A stretch of DNA of 64,000 nt from Bathynomus jamesi (GCA_023014485.1 JAJOZX010000944.1:952501-1016500); one strand, 5' to 3'; shown: positions 20,750-31,974, numbered from the stretch's first letter. Made by a program: numbers and translations. Notes: generated by a model from the sequence alone, not told the origin.

Positions 20750-23010
20750 CACGTTAGAAATTGTGGAAAAACATGTCCCAAAGATACAACAAAGAGGAAA
20801 GAGAAGCAGGTTCGAAAGACAAGAGAGAGCACTGTTTCGAAAGAGAAAGAAGTGACTGCAAAACTAAGTAATTGTAAAGACAACAACATCAGAAAAATAT
20901 TAAATAATAAAGTGCAAAGTATCGATGTCGTCATACAGGAACTAATCGAGAAGCATACAGAAAACGAAGACGACGACGCTATAGAAGCGATAAAGGCTAA
21001 CTCAAAGTACTTCTATAATTTTGCAAAGAGAAAGTCGGAAAACCAGTGCTTTATCGGATGATCTAACAGAAGTATCTGAAATATTAAGACCTCAGTACGA
21101 ATCATCTTTCAGTATCCCAAAAACTGACAAATTGATATGCGATAGAAACGCGTTCTTTGAAGAAGAACCACAAGGGGAAAGTATAACGGATTTCGACTTT
21201 ACGACGGACGATATTACACAAGCCATAAGGAAACTAAAAATACACAGCGGCAGGACCGGATAAATGGAATGCCACACTGATCAAAAACTGCAAGAATGCA
21301 ATTGCTGAGCCCCTATACTGGATATGGAGACGATCACTAGACACGGGAGAAATACCGGGCATCCTGAGGAGCGCGAACATAGTTCCAATATATAAAGGAG
21401 ATCGATCCGAGGCCAAAAACTATAGGCCAGTGTCGCTTACATCCCATCTCACTAAAATATTTGAAAGAATAGTTAGACAGAAAATCTATGACTTTTTAGA
21501 AACACAGAAAAAATTCAATGATAACCAACACGGGTTTCGATCAGGCAGATCATGGCTATCACAACTGATGGAACACTACAACAACATTATTGATTCAGTG
21601 GAAAGTAATGAAAACTATGATGTACTATACACAGACTTTGCTAAAGCGTTCGACAAGTGCGACCACGGAATCAAACTGAAATATATGGGAATAACAGGAA
21701 AAGTAGGGGAATGGATACATAATTTCCTTAGTGAGCGGCGGCAAGTCGTTACCGTACAAGGAGTATCTTCATCAGAATCAGAGGTCCTCAGCTCAGGACC
21801 ACAAGGAACAGTATTAGCTCCACTACTCTTCATAATCATGCTAACTGACATAGATGAGGAAGTTACCAGAGACAGCACAGTAACATCCTTTGCGGATGAC
21901 ACACAGATTAGTAGAAAAATAAGAAACCCAGAAGACATAAGATCCCTACAAACCGACAAACAGAATCTACAAGTGGACGGAAGATAACAATATGAAGTTT
22001 AACACCGAGAAATTTCAGCTATTACGGTACGGAAAAAGAGAAGACCTAAAATCCATGAAATATTATACCCCAAATGGACAGGAAATTCAGAGAAATCCCA
22101 GAGCAAAAGATTTAGGGGTTGCAATTACGGATGATGCGAAATTTGAGAGACAAAATAAGATAGCAGTAAACAGAGCAGAGAGAATAACGGGACAGATATT
22201 GAGAACCTTTAAACGAAGGAATAGGAATGTAATGATTCCTCTACTGAAAACCCTGATAATACCCAAATTGGAATACTGCTCGGTCCTAACATCCCCATAT
22301 AAAAAAGACATTAGACAGCTGGAAGGGATCCAGAGAAGCTTCACAGCCAAGATCAATGGGTGCAAAGAACTAAATTACTGGGAAAGGTTATGCGAACTAG
22401 ACCTACACTCACTGGAAAGGGGGTTGGGTACGATTCGATGTGGCCGACTCGATGTCAGGACAACTCGATGTGATATCCCTAAGGGATATTTTCGTTAGTT
22501 TTAACGAAAATATCACAACTTAACCTAACCAATCGTCAAGGGCGTACAGTTGACCTAACCGGGCATTCAGTTAACCCGGTTAACCTGGCATCGACTTGGC
22601 CTGACATCGACTTGGGTCGCATCGAGTCGGCCACGTCGAATTGTCCCTGCCCCCTGGAAAGGAGGAGATATATATACATCATTATTTACACTTGGAAAAT
22701 AATGGAGAAACTAGTCCCTAATCTTACTCTGAACCCTATAACTCCCCAAACAACGGTGGACAGTAGAAACGGCAAACTGTCGTATTCCCAAATTGAAGGC
22801 GAGACAGGGCACATCCTTAACCCTGAAAGAAAATAGTTTTGTAGTGAGAGGACCAAAACTGTTTAATCAGTTGCCCAAAGACCTAAGAAACACGAAGGGA
22901 GTTGCAGTGGAAATCTTCAAAAGAAGACTAGACGCCTGGATCAGAACAATCCCCGATGAGCCGGGCGTACCTGGCTATGTGAGGTGGAGCGCGCAAAAAT
23001 CAATTTTTTA
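20750..23010 (+). pseudogene. LINE family C copy 2: reverse transcriptase, frameshifted and split by a MITE
   Basis: A lysine-rich linker (20852-21061) and FDFTTDDITQAIRKLKIHSG precede the RT. The RT reads NYRPVSLTSHLTKIFERIV, HGFRSGRSWLSQL, YDVLYTDFAKAFDKCDHG, SSGPQGTVLAPLLF and TSFADDTQISRKI (21430-21987). The thumb frame (21992 onwards) has KFNTEKFQLLRYG and PKLEYCSVLTSPYKKDI. The MITE at 22420-22653 interrupts the C-terminal region within HSLER. It resumes as RRRYIYIIIYTWKIMEKLVPN and ends SFVVRGPKLFNQLPKDLRN…PGVPGYVRW. The domain order is that of a CR1/jockey-type RT. No endonuclease is present in this copy. Confidence 0.88.
22420..22653. mobile_element. 234-bp MITE with GGGG ends and 8-bp duplication
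   Basis: The ends begin GGGGTTGGGTACGATTCGA and, inverted, GGGGCAGGGACAATTCGA, and continue into a shared GTGGCCGACTCGAT. The duplication ctggaaag is perfect (22412-22419 and 22654-22661). The interior has a short palindrome (TTTTCGTTAGTTTTAACGAAAA) and the CCTAACCAATCGTCAAGGGC module shared with two unrelated elements (30159-30367 and 51606-52121). The 8-bp duplication suggests hAT, though the GGGG start is unusual for hAT. Confidence 0.85.
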
Positions 23011-23084
23011 AATTGAGTTGCCGATTGGGAATTTTTCGCGTGTGTATTTAACTCATTTATTTGGTAAATTCTGTCTATTTCTTT

Positions 23085-23165
23085 CTTGTCCTTAAAAATG
23101 TGAGTATATCACGAAAGCGCTCGGAGTTCGTGTTTCTTTTTTCCTTTTTTCCCTGTGGTTGTTTG

Positions 23166-23170
<5 letters not shown>
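23085..23170 (+). repeat. Penelope-type 3' end fragment
   Basis: It contains TATCACGAAAGCGCTCGGA followed by T/C-rich DNA and TGTGGTTGTTTGCTTA. This matches each arm of the palindrome at 56454-56630 almost base for base and loosely matches the region after the GIY-YIG remnant at 17631-17700. There is no coding sequence. Confidence 0.6.

Positions 23171-23204
<34 letters not shown>
23168..23204. repeat. (TA)n microsatellite
   Basis: About 17 TA units between the Penelope-type end and the terminal-repeat-like unit. Confidence 0.95.
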
Positions 23205-23208
<4 letters not shown>

Positions 23209-24272
23209 CAGACCGTGCATGGAACAAGGAACTCTTCTGGGAAAATTAAATCACTATAGTCCGAATAAGTAATGGTAAATGACAAATACCATAGTTTTTC
23301 TTTTTCATGATTTTAGCCCGACGTGGGCAACGGGTCTCTCGCAAAGAGATCCCATAAATATAGCTTCCCTCACCAGCTATCTGCAAAGCAGACAGGATCC
23401 AGCTTTGGGACATGGATCTAGGGTTTAAAGCAAGCCTAGATCCCTACATTCAGAACCTCTATATAAGTAAAAGACTCGTTGCATTCACGTCGGGTTGAAT
23501 AAATCAAAGAAAAAGGGGGTAACTATTGTATTTTTAGCCAAAAAAAAACCAAAACTTAAACCTCAACCGGGACATTGAGCGTCCACTTTTCAAGGCACAA
23601 AACACGTCCGTTTAATATACACAAATTCAGAATGGTTCCCTGAGACAATTATATGTTAAACACAGACCGTGCATGGAACAAGGAACTCTTCTGGGAAAAT
23701 TAAATCCACTATAGTCCGAATAAGTAATGGTAAATGACAAATACCATAGTTTTTCTTTTCATGATTTTAGCCCGACGTGGGCAACGGGTCTCTCGCAAAG
23801 AGATCCCATAAATATAGCTTCCCTCACCAGCTATCTGCAAAGCAGACAGGATCCAGCTTTGGGACATGGATCTAGGGTTTAAAGCAAGCCTAGATCCCTA
23901 CATTCAGAACCTCTATATAAGTAAAAGACTCGTTGCATTCACGTCGGGTGAATGCAACGAGTCTTTTACTTATATAGAGGTTCTGAATGTAGGGATCTAG
24001 GCTTGCTTTAAACCCTAGATCCATGTCCCAAAGCTGGATCCTGTCTGCTTTGCAGATAGCTGGTGAGGGAAGCTATATTTATGGGATCTCTTTGCGAGAG
24101 ACCCGTTGCCCACGTCGGGCTAAAATCATGAAAAAGAAAAACTATGGTATTTGTCATTTACCATTACTTATTCGGACTATAGTGGATTTAATTTTCCCAG
24201 AAGAGTTCCTTGTTCCATGCACGGTCTGTGTTTAACATATAATTGTCTCAGGGAACCATTCTGAATTTGTGT
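23203..24272. repeat. Three copies of a ~290-bp terminal-repeat-like unit, two forming a 650-bp palindrome
   Basis: Unit a is at 23203-23495 and unit b at 23658-23949, in direct orientation and differing by only a few single-base changes. Unit c (23949-24235) is the reverse complement of b. The inverted match extends outward to 23619 and 24272, so the arms are about 320 bp with a 7-bp spacer (CGTCGGG). Each unit has TATATAAG (for example 23460) about 20 bp before GCATTCACG, a plausible core promoter. No protein is encoded. LTR-like or Penelope pseudo-LTR-like are the likeliest readings; the class is not resolved. Confidence 0.8.
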
Positions 24273-24282
24273 GTATATATAT

Positions 24283-24507
24283 AGGGTGAACCAAATGTAG
24301 GTGGACAGTAAATGATAACGTTTATTTTGAGAATACATATTTAATTTTTTTGTATACTATAATACAAAATAAAATTTAAATAAATTTAGTTATAATATTT
24401 AATATAATAAAACACAAACACCATAGTTATAATGAACACCATAGTTATAATATAATATAACACAAACCGTATTCAACCTACTGTCCACCTACTTTCGGTT
24501 CACCGTG
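24283..24507. mobile_element. 225-bp mariner-type MITE
   Basis: The ends GGGTGAACCAAATGTAGG and, inverted, CGGTGAACCGAAAGTAGG both continue TGGACAGTA; they are TA-flanked. The interior is AT-rich and non-coding. Confidence 0.75.
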
Positions 24508-24517
24508 TATATACATA

Positions 24518-25165
24518 CAGGGTGTCCCAGGAGGAAATATCAAGAATCTACTTAGAAATCCCCAAAGAGTGAAATGGTGCAAAGTATTATATCGATATGG
24601 GTCTGATTCCCAACCGTTACCGAGATACAGGCCTCTACATTTGGGTAATTAAAACATAATAAAAAGGCGATCTTAGATACTATTTAATGACACTTGTGGT
24701 TTACAAAAAGTACAAACATACAATGCACTATTGCACTTATTGCAGAATGGTTTCAAAGTGACCCCCTCCTTCAATGCACGCGGCAAGCCTCCGATCCATC
24801 GAGTCTTGCCAAGGAAAACGCGGAAGTTCATTTCTGAGGTTTATGAACGCATTCTGTATACGTGCAACCAACTGCTCCCTAGTTTCGGGCTTACCCCGCT
24901 GATAAACGTTACTCTTCAAGAACCCCCAGACAAAAATATAATGTAAATAAATAATGTGAGGATTTGCACAGTTACCAATGTATCATTAAATGTCATTGAA
25001 TATTATTTAAGATCGGCTTTTTATTATGTTTTAGTTATCCAAATGTAGAGGCCTGTATCTCGGTAACGATTGGGAATCAGGCACATGTCGATATAATACT
25101 TTCTACTTAGAAATACCCAAAGAGTCAAATGGTGCATTCTTAACATTTCCTCCTGGGACACCATG
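24518..25165 (-). mobile_element. mariner-type element with long inverted ends, internally deleted
   Basis: The ends start CAGGGTGTCCCAGGAGG and, inverted, CATGGTGTCCCAGGAGG. The inverted match continues for well over 100 bp (through GGCCTGTATCTCGGTAACG). The interior retains only the C-terminal tail of a transposase on the minus strand. Confidence 0.8.
24737..24945 (-). pseudogene. C-terminal remnant of a mariner-type transposase
   Basis: The minus strand reads FVWGFLKSNVYQRGKPETRE, then RIQNAFINL and CIEGGGHFETILQ-stop. The W-G-x-L-K-x-x-V-Y motif corresponds to WGHLKAMVY in the element at 55691-56443. The tail with C-I-x-x-G-G-H-F-E is the usual end of these transposases. All catalytic residues upstream are deleted. 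Confidence 0.7.
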
Positions 25166-25476
25166 TGTATGTATATATAAGTGCTCAAAAATTTTTTTTT
25201 TACCACATATGCCGCTATGTCATTTACCACATAGTTTGTGCAGTTTTTTGTTTATTATTAAAAAACCAAGCAAGTAAACATACATAATGTTTTTAATGAT
25301 AATAAAAATAATTTTTAATAATAAATACATAGTAGTGAAATATATTTTCTGAAGCACCCCCCGTACTAAGTTGTAACAGTTTTTGGAAGCACCCTGTATA
25401 TCCATGTTTGGAAATTTGAAGCAAATTCTTTCGATGTCTTTTTATCGTTTTTTAATTAGAATAGGAATCCGTGTAG
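25166..25476. other. AT-rich interval with one orphan mariner-type end
   Basis: Near 25398 the minus strand begins CAGGGTGCTTCCAAAAACTG, which resembles a mariner terminus, but I could not find its partner. Nothing else is recognised. Confidence 0.35.
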
Positions 25477-26605
25477 TACAAGGACATGACTCCAGATTCC
25501 TGGGATCTTGGGAGCATTGCTCCAGTAAATTTGACGATGAGAAAAAGTAAATTTGGGTTTGGGTTTTGTTCATCCGCTAGACGTTATGCAATTTTTTTGC
25601 GTATACGTTCTTGTACAAACCAATTTTTTTAAATTACAAATTTAGTTATTTTAAGTTTAGTTGGTAATTCCATATTTAACAATTATTTTTATTTTTTGTT
25701 AAGCTTGTATTGAAACGTTTTTACCATATGTTGTGAACACCCTTATTAATTTACTTTCTTCATTATTACTCTACTTTCTTCTCTCGATTTGCACTTATCT
25801 TTACACTCTCTCTACTCATTTTCGCCGTGCCGTATAAATATCATGGTAGCCACGCCGAGACTGAAAAGCCGTTACAAAACGAAGGGGGAAGGGGGGGTTT
25901 AGTAATACTCTCTTTTAACACTTCTAAAGGTTTTATTAATTCCGAAAATGGTTTAGTTAAGTAAGGGGTATGCGAGTATGAAATTTCTATTATAATAATT
26001 TAGGTCGGAGAGGGGCACGACGACTTAATTAAATTTTACGTTACATTTCGTCAACCTACGCGTAACGCGTTGCCTCAAGACTGACTCTATGGGTATAAGT
26101 CTGCTCTCTCGGCCCCTATTCAGGACTGCCAACTGTAACCATTTTAAACAACATACTCTAACAAACATACTTTTTCGTAATTTCATAATTATTAGTAATT
26201 TATTTACATTAAACATTATCTTATTTAATTAAACAGAAATTAATATTCTTAACTAAGCATTACTACAAGCTTCAATGTTTTGATAATTAAAATTTTATTA
26301 AAACGTATATTTTTTTAATATAAAATTATCAGGATTGGACTATGTTCCATTGATCTCGACCAGGTTTGATAAATTGGCCGGATAATTACTTGTGCGGTTT
26401 TAAGTAATCCACCATGACTAGAATTGAGAAGTTTAGTTAAGTTTAACTTACTTTTACTTACTCTTCCTTACTTTTACTAAGTTTAAAGCACTTACTTTTA
26501 CTTACTTTCATTGTACTATATTTACTTACTTTTACTCACTTTTACCATACTATATTTACTAACTTTTACTTATTTTGTATTTTTTCAGGTAGTCAATAAT
26601 AATCA

Positions 26606-29449
26606 ATGATGGATCCTAATATTGATGAAGTTGGAGAGAAAAGTGAGGGTGTTAAAAGGGGTTACTTTTGTGGTCAATGCAAGAACAAATATTCAAAGAA
26701 GCAAAACTGGGAGGAACATTTTAATTCCAAAAAAAATATTTGTTACAATACAAGAGGTCCCAGAGTTTGGGCCCACAGCTTAGATATTGCAGTAAAGAAA
26801 TACCAGGATGAAGTGCAGCAAAGAGATACGGCAAAGCAGTCATTTAGTTTGTTCACAAAATGTGCTAGTGCTAGACCTCAGAAAAATGAACCAACTTCTT
26901 CAACTGCTAATCTAGAAAATGAAACTTTTTCACTAGATGTTTCACAGACTGAAGAAAGTGCTTCTCCTCCACCTAAGAAACAAAAGGTAAGTGAGGAATC
27001 TGCGCATCAGACTAACAAAACTGCTTTAGAGGAATTGAAATTCCCAAATCCAGAAGACATTGAATGCAATTTTGCGCCTAACAAAAGAAACTCACCAAGC
27101 TGTTGTGGTTAATAAAGAGAAGAGTCAAAATATGCCTTCAAGTTCAAGTGTTGCATCCAAATCTAATAAAGGAAAAAGCAACAAATTTGACATTTCCATA
27201 GCCCATTTAAGCAAGTGTAAATCAATACAAGAAATCCTGAACAATGATTTGATCAAATCTACATTCAAATTGGTGGAAAAGAAGGATCTAGGGCATGCTG
27301 ATGATTCATTTTCAGTACCAAGTGATATAATGGAAAACATTGCAAATAGTGACACTAATATGCCTGATGTAGATATAGCTGTTGAGGATGAAGATGATCT
27401 ACAGATCTACAGAAGCTAAGGCTAACAAAGACCCTAAGATCCACTCTAAGGTTAGCCCGAGAGAAAGGAAAGAGTAGGGGGTTAAGAGAAGAGAATAAGG
27501 GGTTAAGTAAGGAGCAACACCTATCATTCGTGGGTTAACATTCATTCAGAAAAAGAGGAAAAAAGTCTCACCATCATCATCCGCCGGCCACTGCCGACAA
27601 GTCAGAAAAATAGTCGGAGAAAATAGGAGGGGGTGAAAGATGAAAAGAAGTAAAATAAGAACGCTTACAAACCATGCAAACACAGTCTTAACTCACTGTC
27701 ACACAGTCATGATGCTTCTGATGATAAAATGTTTACATTATATTGCATAACTTGCAGAGACCCCAAAGCATGTGCTTCAGACAAACATTCTAACATAAAA
27801 GGTTACTTCAATGTTAAAGATTTAACCTATGTATGCAAACAAGGAGAAAATCAAGAGAGATGGTTTAGAAATCTGAAAACCCACCTGAAGAGACATTTAA
27901 TTAAACTTCAGCATCATCAAAGAGCTGCTGTTTATGAAGTGATGAAAACATCTTCTCGGAACACTACTAAACGCATAGAAGACTTATGTGGCAACATCTT
28001 ATACTACATAATGAAAACAAACACTGCATGGGCTCTATCCAGTACTTCTAGCTGTATTACATAGGTCAGGTTGTGAGGTTGGAAATTTGAATCATAGCAC
28101 ACATGCGTGCGAGACAATTTGTGAGCTATTAGATAATTAATCAACTTAAAGAACAAACTGTAAAGTGGTTCTTAGAACAAACTTCAGTAACAATAACAGC
28201 TGACATTGGAACAATTTTGGGATTAAGCATGCTAGTTGTATTAGTTATGAGTGAAGAAGATAAGACTGTAAAACTTGCTGGGATAAATTTAGTACGCAGC
28301 AAATCAGGAGTTTATTTGGCCAATGAAATTTTTGATGTGTTGAAGTCTCCTAATCACTTGAAACTATCTGAAGAAGCAATTAAATCCAAGGTATCTGGAA
28401 TGGTTGGAGATGGGGCTTTTTGTAAGGACAACGAGCCATTTAAAAACGAAATGAAAAAGTTGTTTGGAGAAAATTTCAAATTTCGATGGGACTTAATGCA
28501 TCTTGTGAACAGAGCCCACGTTGATGCATTGAAGAAAATTTGTAAACTAAGTGAGCTTTTAGACTTTATTCAGAATCACACTTCAAATCTGAGATCAGGC
28601 CTTGACTATACCAATATGGTTCTTGACAATATCATTGGTTTTAAGAGACCAAAACTCAAATCTGATACTCGCATGGTTAATTACGAATTTGATCAATTTG
28701 ACAGATTTGTGGAAAATTGTGTGTTTTTTGATCATCCACAAGAGAAAGAAATTAGTGCCAAGTTCTATGTATTGATTTCCTATGTAATAAAGATTATGTT
28801 GCAAGTAGCTCAAAAAACCAGTTAGTGCAGAATTTGTAGAAAATATATTTTATTAAGGAGGGAAAACTGTTATGTTAAGAGTGATGGAAACAATTTCCAA
28901 ATTAGCTAATGGAGGAAATGCAAATGATGTAGTTTCTGAATTTAAGCACGATACCACAGGGCAGCAAAAGGAACTAACAGCCGAGGATTACATCCTAAAT
29001 GAAGTTTACAAATACATCAAGAAACGTTCTGATTACTACCAGGTTGCTGAAGTTGCTAGACCATCCAGAACCAGATCTGAAAGTAGTTCTACAAAAGACT
29101 CAGTGATAAATTGGCTGACAGAATATATAGAACAGCTGTGGAAAGGAATCACAGAGAGATTAAAGCATTTTGATAAAGATGGATCAACTGCTGGAGTGAA
29201 GCACCAGCTGAAGGGACATTCTCCATTCTTGGTTACATTGTTGAACACAAAGGATCCATTAAGCCATCTCATTTGACTAAGCTGTGCAGAATTGTGAAGG
29301 AGGGTCCAGCTCCAGGCACTAGATCTGCTGTAATGATCACACAGAAAGCCATTGATCAGTGGCCAAGCATACATGGCGGTAAATTCACAACAAATGCCTA
29401 CATGCAAGGTCTAACATCGTCCACTGTTGCTGCTGCAATGAATAAATAA
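26606..29449 (+). pseudogene. Candidate transposase of the CATGACTCC element, with zinc fingers and RNase H-like core
   Basis: The start MMDPNIDEVGEKSEGVKRGY (26606) leads into a C2H2-like finger (CGQCKNKYSKKQNWEEHF). A Ser-rich linker follows; a frame change near 27100 continues it to 27404, where repeat R is inserted. From about 27710 a second zinc cluster reads YCITCRD…THLKRHL. The next block, about 28140-28560, has KWFLEQTSVTITADIGTI, VGDGAFCKDNEPFK and RWDLMHLVNRAHVDALK. Spaced aspartates before conserved blocks suggest an RNase H fold. The C-terminal part (28872-29276 and on to 29449) is charged and ends SSTVAAAMNK. There are about four frame breaks. The family is unassigned; a domesticated or hAT-related origin is possible. 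Confidence 0.65.
27405..27705. repeat. Dispersed repeat R, copy 2
   Basis: It is nearly identical to 12715-13000, from CTACAGAAGCTAAGGC to CATGCAAACACAGTC. It interrupts the candidate transposase frame after EDEDDLQ. Confidence 0.8.
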
Positions 29450-29634
29450 ACTTAAGGTGAGTTATAAACTGTACATTATTGTATTATTATGTTTAGCTAA
29501 AACAATTTGTAATTGGTATGTCGTCAATTCAAGAGTTTACTATCATTAACCTATCTAGTGGTGTAAGGGAAAAAAAAGTAAATTCAGAGCTGTGCTCCAG
29601 TAAATTTTTTCAAATCTGGAGTCATGTACAAGGA

Positions 29635-30151
29635 ATACATTGACACCCATAAAAAGTTATAATCATATACAGGTTGGCACAGTTTTGGTTCCTTCACCGC
29701 TAACAAATTATTGTGTGTAAGCTAAAAAAAAAAAATTTCACGCATATAATCCAGGAGCTATCACACGAGAAGTATCTCATCGCTTCATACCGCACATTAT
29801 TCATCAACAGGCTCACACCTACTTTACCTCTCGCTCACACACGTAACACCCCTTCAATCACACACTCCACCGCCTTTCATACATTAGTTTCACCCAATCC
29901 CATGACAGCTAACCTTTCATCCTTGAAAGGCTTATCTACTACTCTCTCTTGCTCATCACCCTGCAGTTACAAGGACAGCCCGGTCAGGCTACTATCATAT
30001 TGGAGACTATTTTTGGTACTTGTAGGTTATCCCCCCCCCCCACGCTTGATTTGTCATCATGGCAAATAGCACGCACGCAGAACAATCAAACGAGCATTTC
30101 GTTCTAGAATGTTTGATGCACATTGGTTGTTGATTTGTTATACAACTTACA
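29635..30151. other. No gene identified; holds an uninterrupted copy of the 32339 target site
   Basis: It contains Pro/Ser/Thr-rich open sequence without recognisable motifs. The segment GGTACTTGTAGGTTATC…GATTTGTCATC at 30013-30065 matches, inverted, the two flanks of the hAT derivative at 32339-33360, so it represents the site before insertion. Confidence 0.5.
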
Positions 30152-30158
30152 TTAACTT

Positions 30159-30367
30159 CGGATCACCTGAAGATTAGGGTCCCCAGCCTTCTTTCGTTAG
30201 CCTTATAACGCTAACTAACAAAAGTATCACGACCTGACCTAACCTAACCAAACATTAGGTCAACTGTACGCCCTTGATGATTGGTTAGGTTAGGTCGTGA
30301 TATTTTCGTTAGTTAGCCTTATAAAGCTAACTAAAAAAGGCTGGGGGCCCTAATCTTCAGGTGATCC
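30159..30367. mobile_element. 209-bp MITE with ~30-bp inverted ends
   Basis: The ends (C)GGATCACCTGAAGATTAGGG occur on both strands. The flanks share ttaactt (30152-30158 and 30368-30374). The interior carries the inverted form of the CCTAACCAATCGTCAAGGGC module and short TTAGCCTTATAA repeats at both sides. The superfamily is unknown. Confidence 0.75.
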
Positions 30368-30439
30368 TTAACTTTATAATGGCGATCCTTCAGAATCCGG
30401 CCATAAATTAGTTTAAAAAATAAATCTTATCAATAATTA

Positions 30440-31296
30440 TTACATGAGCCAAATTATATATTTAGATGTCAGCCTAGTCAGTAAAGTTTCAAAGTTTGCG
30501 GATGACACGAAGCTGGGTGGTAGGGCGATTAATGACGAAGATAGAGGTAAAATCCAGAATGATCTGAATAAAATCGTTGATTGGTCAGTCACATGGCAAA
30601 TGAGATTTAACGTCGATAAGTACAAAATTTTACATATAGGTTCGCGTAACGGTAAATTTGCGTATAGTATGTCAGGGAAAGAGTTGAAAAGCGTAGAACA
30701 GGAAAAAGATTTAAGAGTTATAGTCACTAGTGATTTAAAAGTAGCGAAACAAAGTACAGCAGCGGTCAATAAAGCGAACAAAGTGTTAGGTTTTATAGCT
30801 CAGAATTTTTAGTACAAATCGCGCATTATTATAGTTCCTCTTTATAAATCATTAGTTATACCCCATTTGGAGTACGCGATCCAATTTTGGAATCCGCAAA
30901 GATATAGACAAAATCGAAAGAATTCAAATACGAGCAACTAAGATTATTCCATCGCTTAGGTCAAAGTCGTACGAGGCTCGGCTTAAAGAGTTAAAATTGA
31001 CTACACTCGAGACTAGGAGGCTAAGGGGTGATCTAATCCAGGTTTTCAAAATTATGAATGGTTCGATAACGTAGATAAAGATAGCTTTTTCGAAATATCT
31101 CAATATAATAGGACTAGAAATAACGGGTGTAAGTTGACAAGGAGGAGGTTCGAGACAGCAATTGCCAAGAACTTTTTTACGCATAGAATAGTAAATAGCT
31201 GGAATAGTTTGTCGGTAGAAGTAATTAGTAGCACGACTATAAACATGTTTAAAAATCGATTAGACGCATATGTTGATAGATTGGTTATAGTTTAAG
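30440..31296 (+). pseudogene. LINE family A copy 2, C-terminal half of the reverse transcriptase
   Basis: It begins just before SKVSKFADDTKLGGRA and continues WQMRFNVDKYKILHIGSRN and VTSDLKVAKQ. In shifted frames it has LVIPHLEYAIQFW (about 30860), IERIQIRATKIIPSLR and LETRRLRGDLIQVFKIM. It ends FFTHRIVNSWNSLSVE and RLDAYVDRLVIV-stop (31290). Block by block it matches the family A copy at 13106-17088. It is 5' truncated and has at least three frameshifts. No A tail is seen. Confidence 0.85.
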
Positions 31297-31312
31297 GTAG
31301 TAAAATTAAGGG

Positions 31313-31460
31313 TTGGATAAGATAGATTTTGATTCTCTTTTCATTAAAGATCACAATAACCAGACTAGAGGTCATAGTATGAAATTATTTAAGCCAAGAT
31401 GTAGAACAAATTCAAGAAAAACCAGTTTTACAAGTGTTGTGGGATATAGGGAGGCAGCAT
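31313..31460 (+). pseudogene. Short LINE RT C-terminal tail, different family
   Basis: The frame reads DSLFIKDHNNQTRGHSMKLFKPRCR and TSFTSVVGYREAASW. The 'TRGHS-x-K-L-F-K-P' followed by a basic stretch is typical of the last 60-80 residues of some CR1/jockey-type RTs, just before the WN-x-LP motif, which is not preserved here. It lies 17 bp after LINE A copy 2. Only weak evidence is possible from so short a piece. Confidence 0.4.
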
Positions 31461-31970
31461 CTTGGGTTAGGGGATACTCTGTCCTTACACACCCCATTTA
31501 AAGAGATTCCTCTGCCGAGCGGTGCCCCCCATAGTACTGTGAGGTATTGAAAAACTCATGATCTTCACTTGCCCCAAAACACCTTGAAATGGGAGACCCA
31601 AAATGGGTGCACACACATTTCTACATTACTGTACAGTCTTTACAGCCACACCTACACTTTTCCTCCTAAGTATATATATTGTAATGTATATGGTTGTAAA
31701 TTGCGACTTGTTCCGCAATTGATATGGACCGTGACTTATTTTTGGTTGGCAAGGTACTGGTATCGATGGCTACCGTAATGAAATTGACTGGATTCTTTGG
31801 ATCTGATATATTTGCATGTCGGTTATAAATAGATATAGAGTAACACATTTGTGGATAGTAGTCTATTATGACTTGATCCTCTGGATCCAGAGATTCTTTC
31901 TTTGTTTTAAATTGATAATTAATTAGTTTTAAATTGATAATTATTTAGTTTTGTAAAATTTGGTTGTTGC
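31461..31970. other. No identifiable feature
   Basis: Mixed composition, short (TA) runs near 31672, no motif or inverted ends recognised. Confidence 0.5.
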
Positions 31971-31974
31971 CAAT

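Larger units (their letters stand above)
25485..29626 (+). mobile_element. 4.1-kb DNA transposon of unassigned family (ends CATGACTCCAGATT)
   Basis: The perfect 14-bp inverted ends CATGACTCCAGATT lie at 25485-25498 and 29613-29626, flanked by a perfect 8-bp duplication tacaagga (25477-25484 and 29627-29634). Near each end GCTCCAGTAAATTT is repeated in the same orientation (25531 and 29594 regions). The element carries a multi-part plus-strand gene (26606-29449) interrupted by repeat R. An 8-bp duplication fits hAT or P-type elements, but the protein shows neither a THAP finger nor a clear hATC end. Confidence 0.85.

Noticed and set aside
29713..30069. 118-codon open frame
   Set aside because: Low-complexity Ser/Thr/Pro composition, no motif, and it crosses a repeated non-coding segment.
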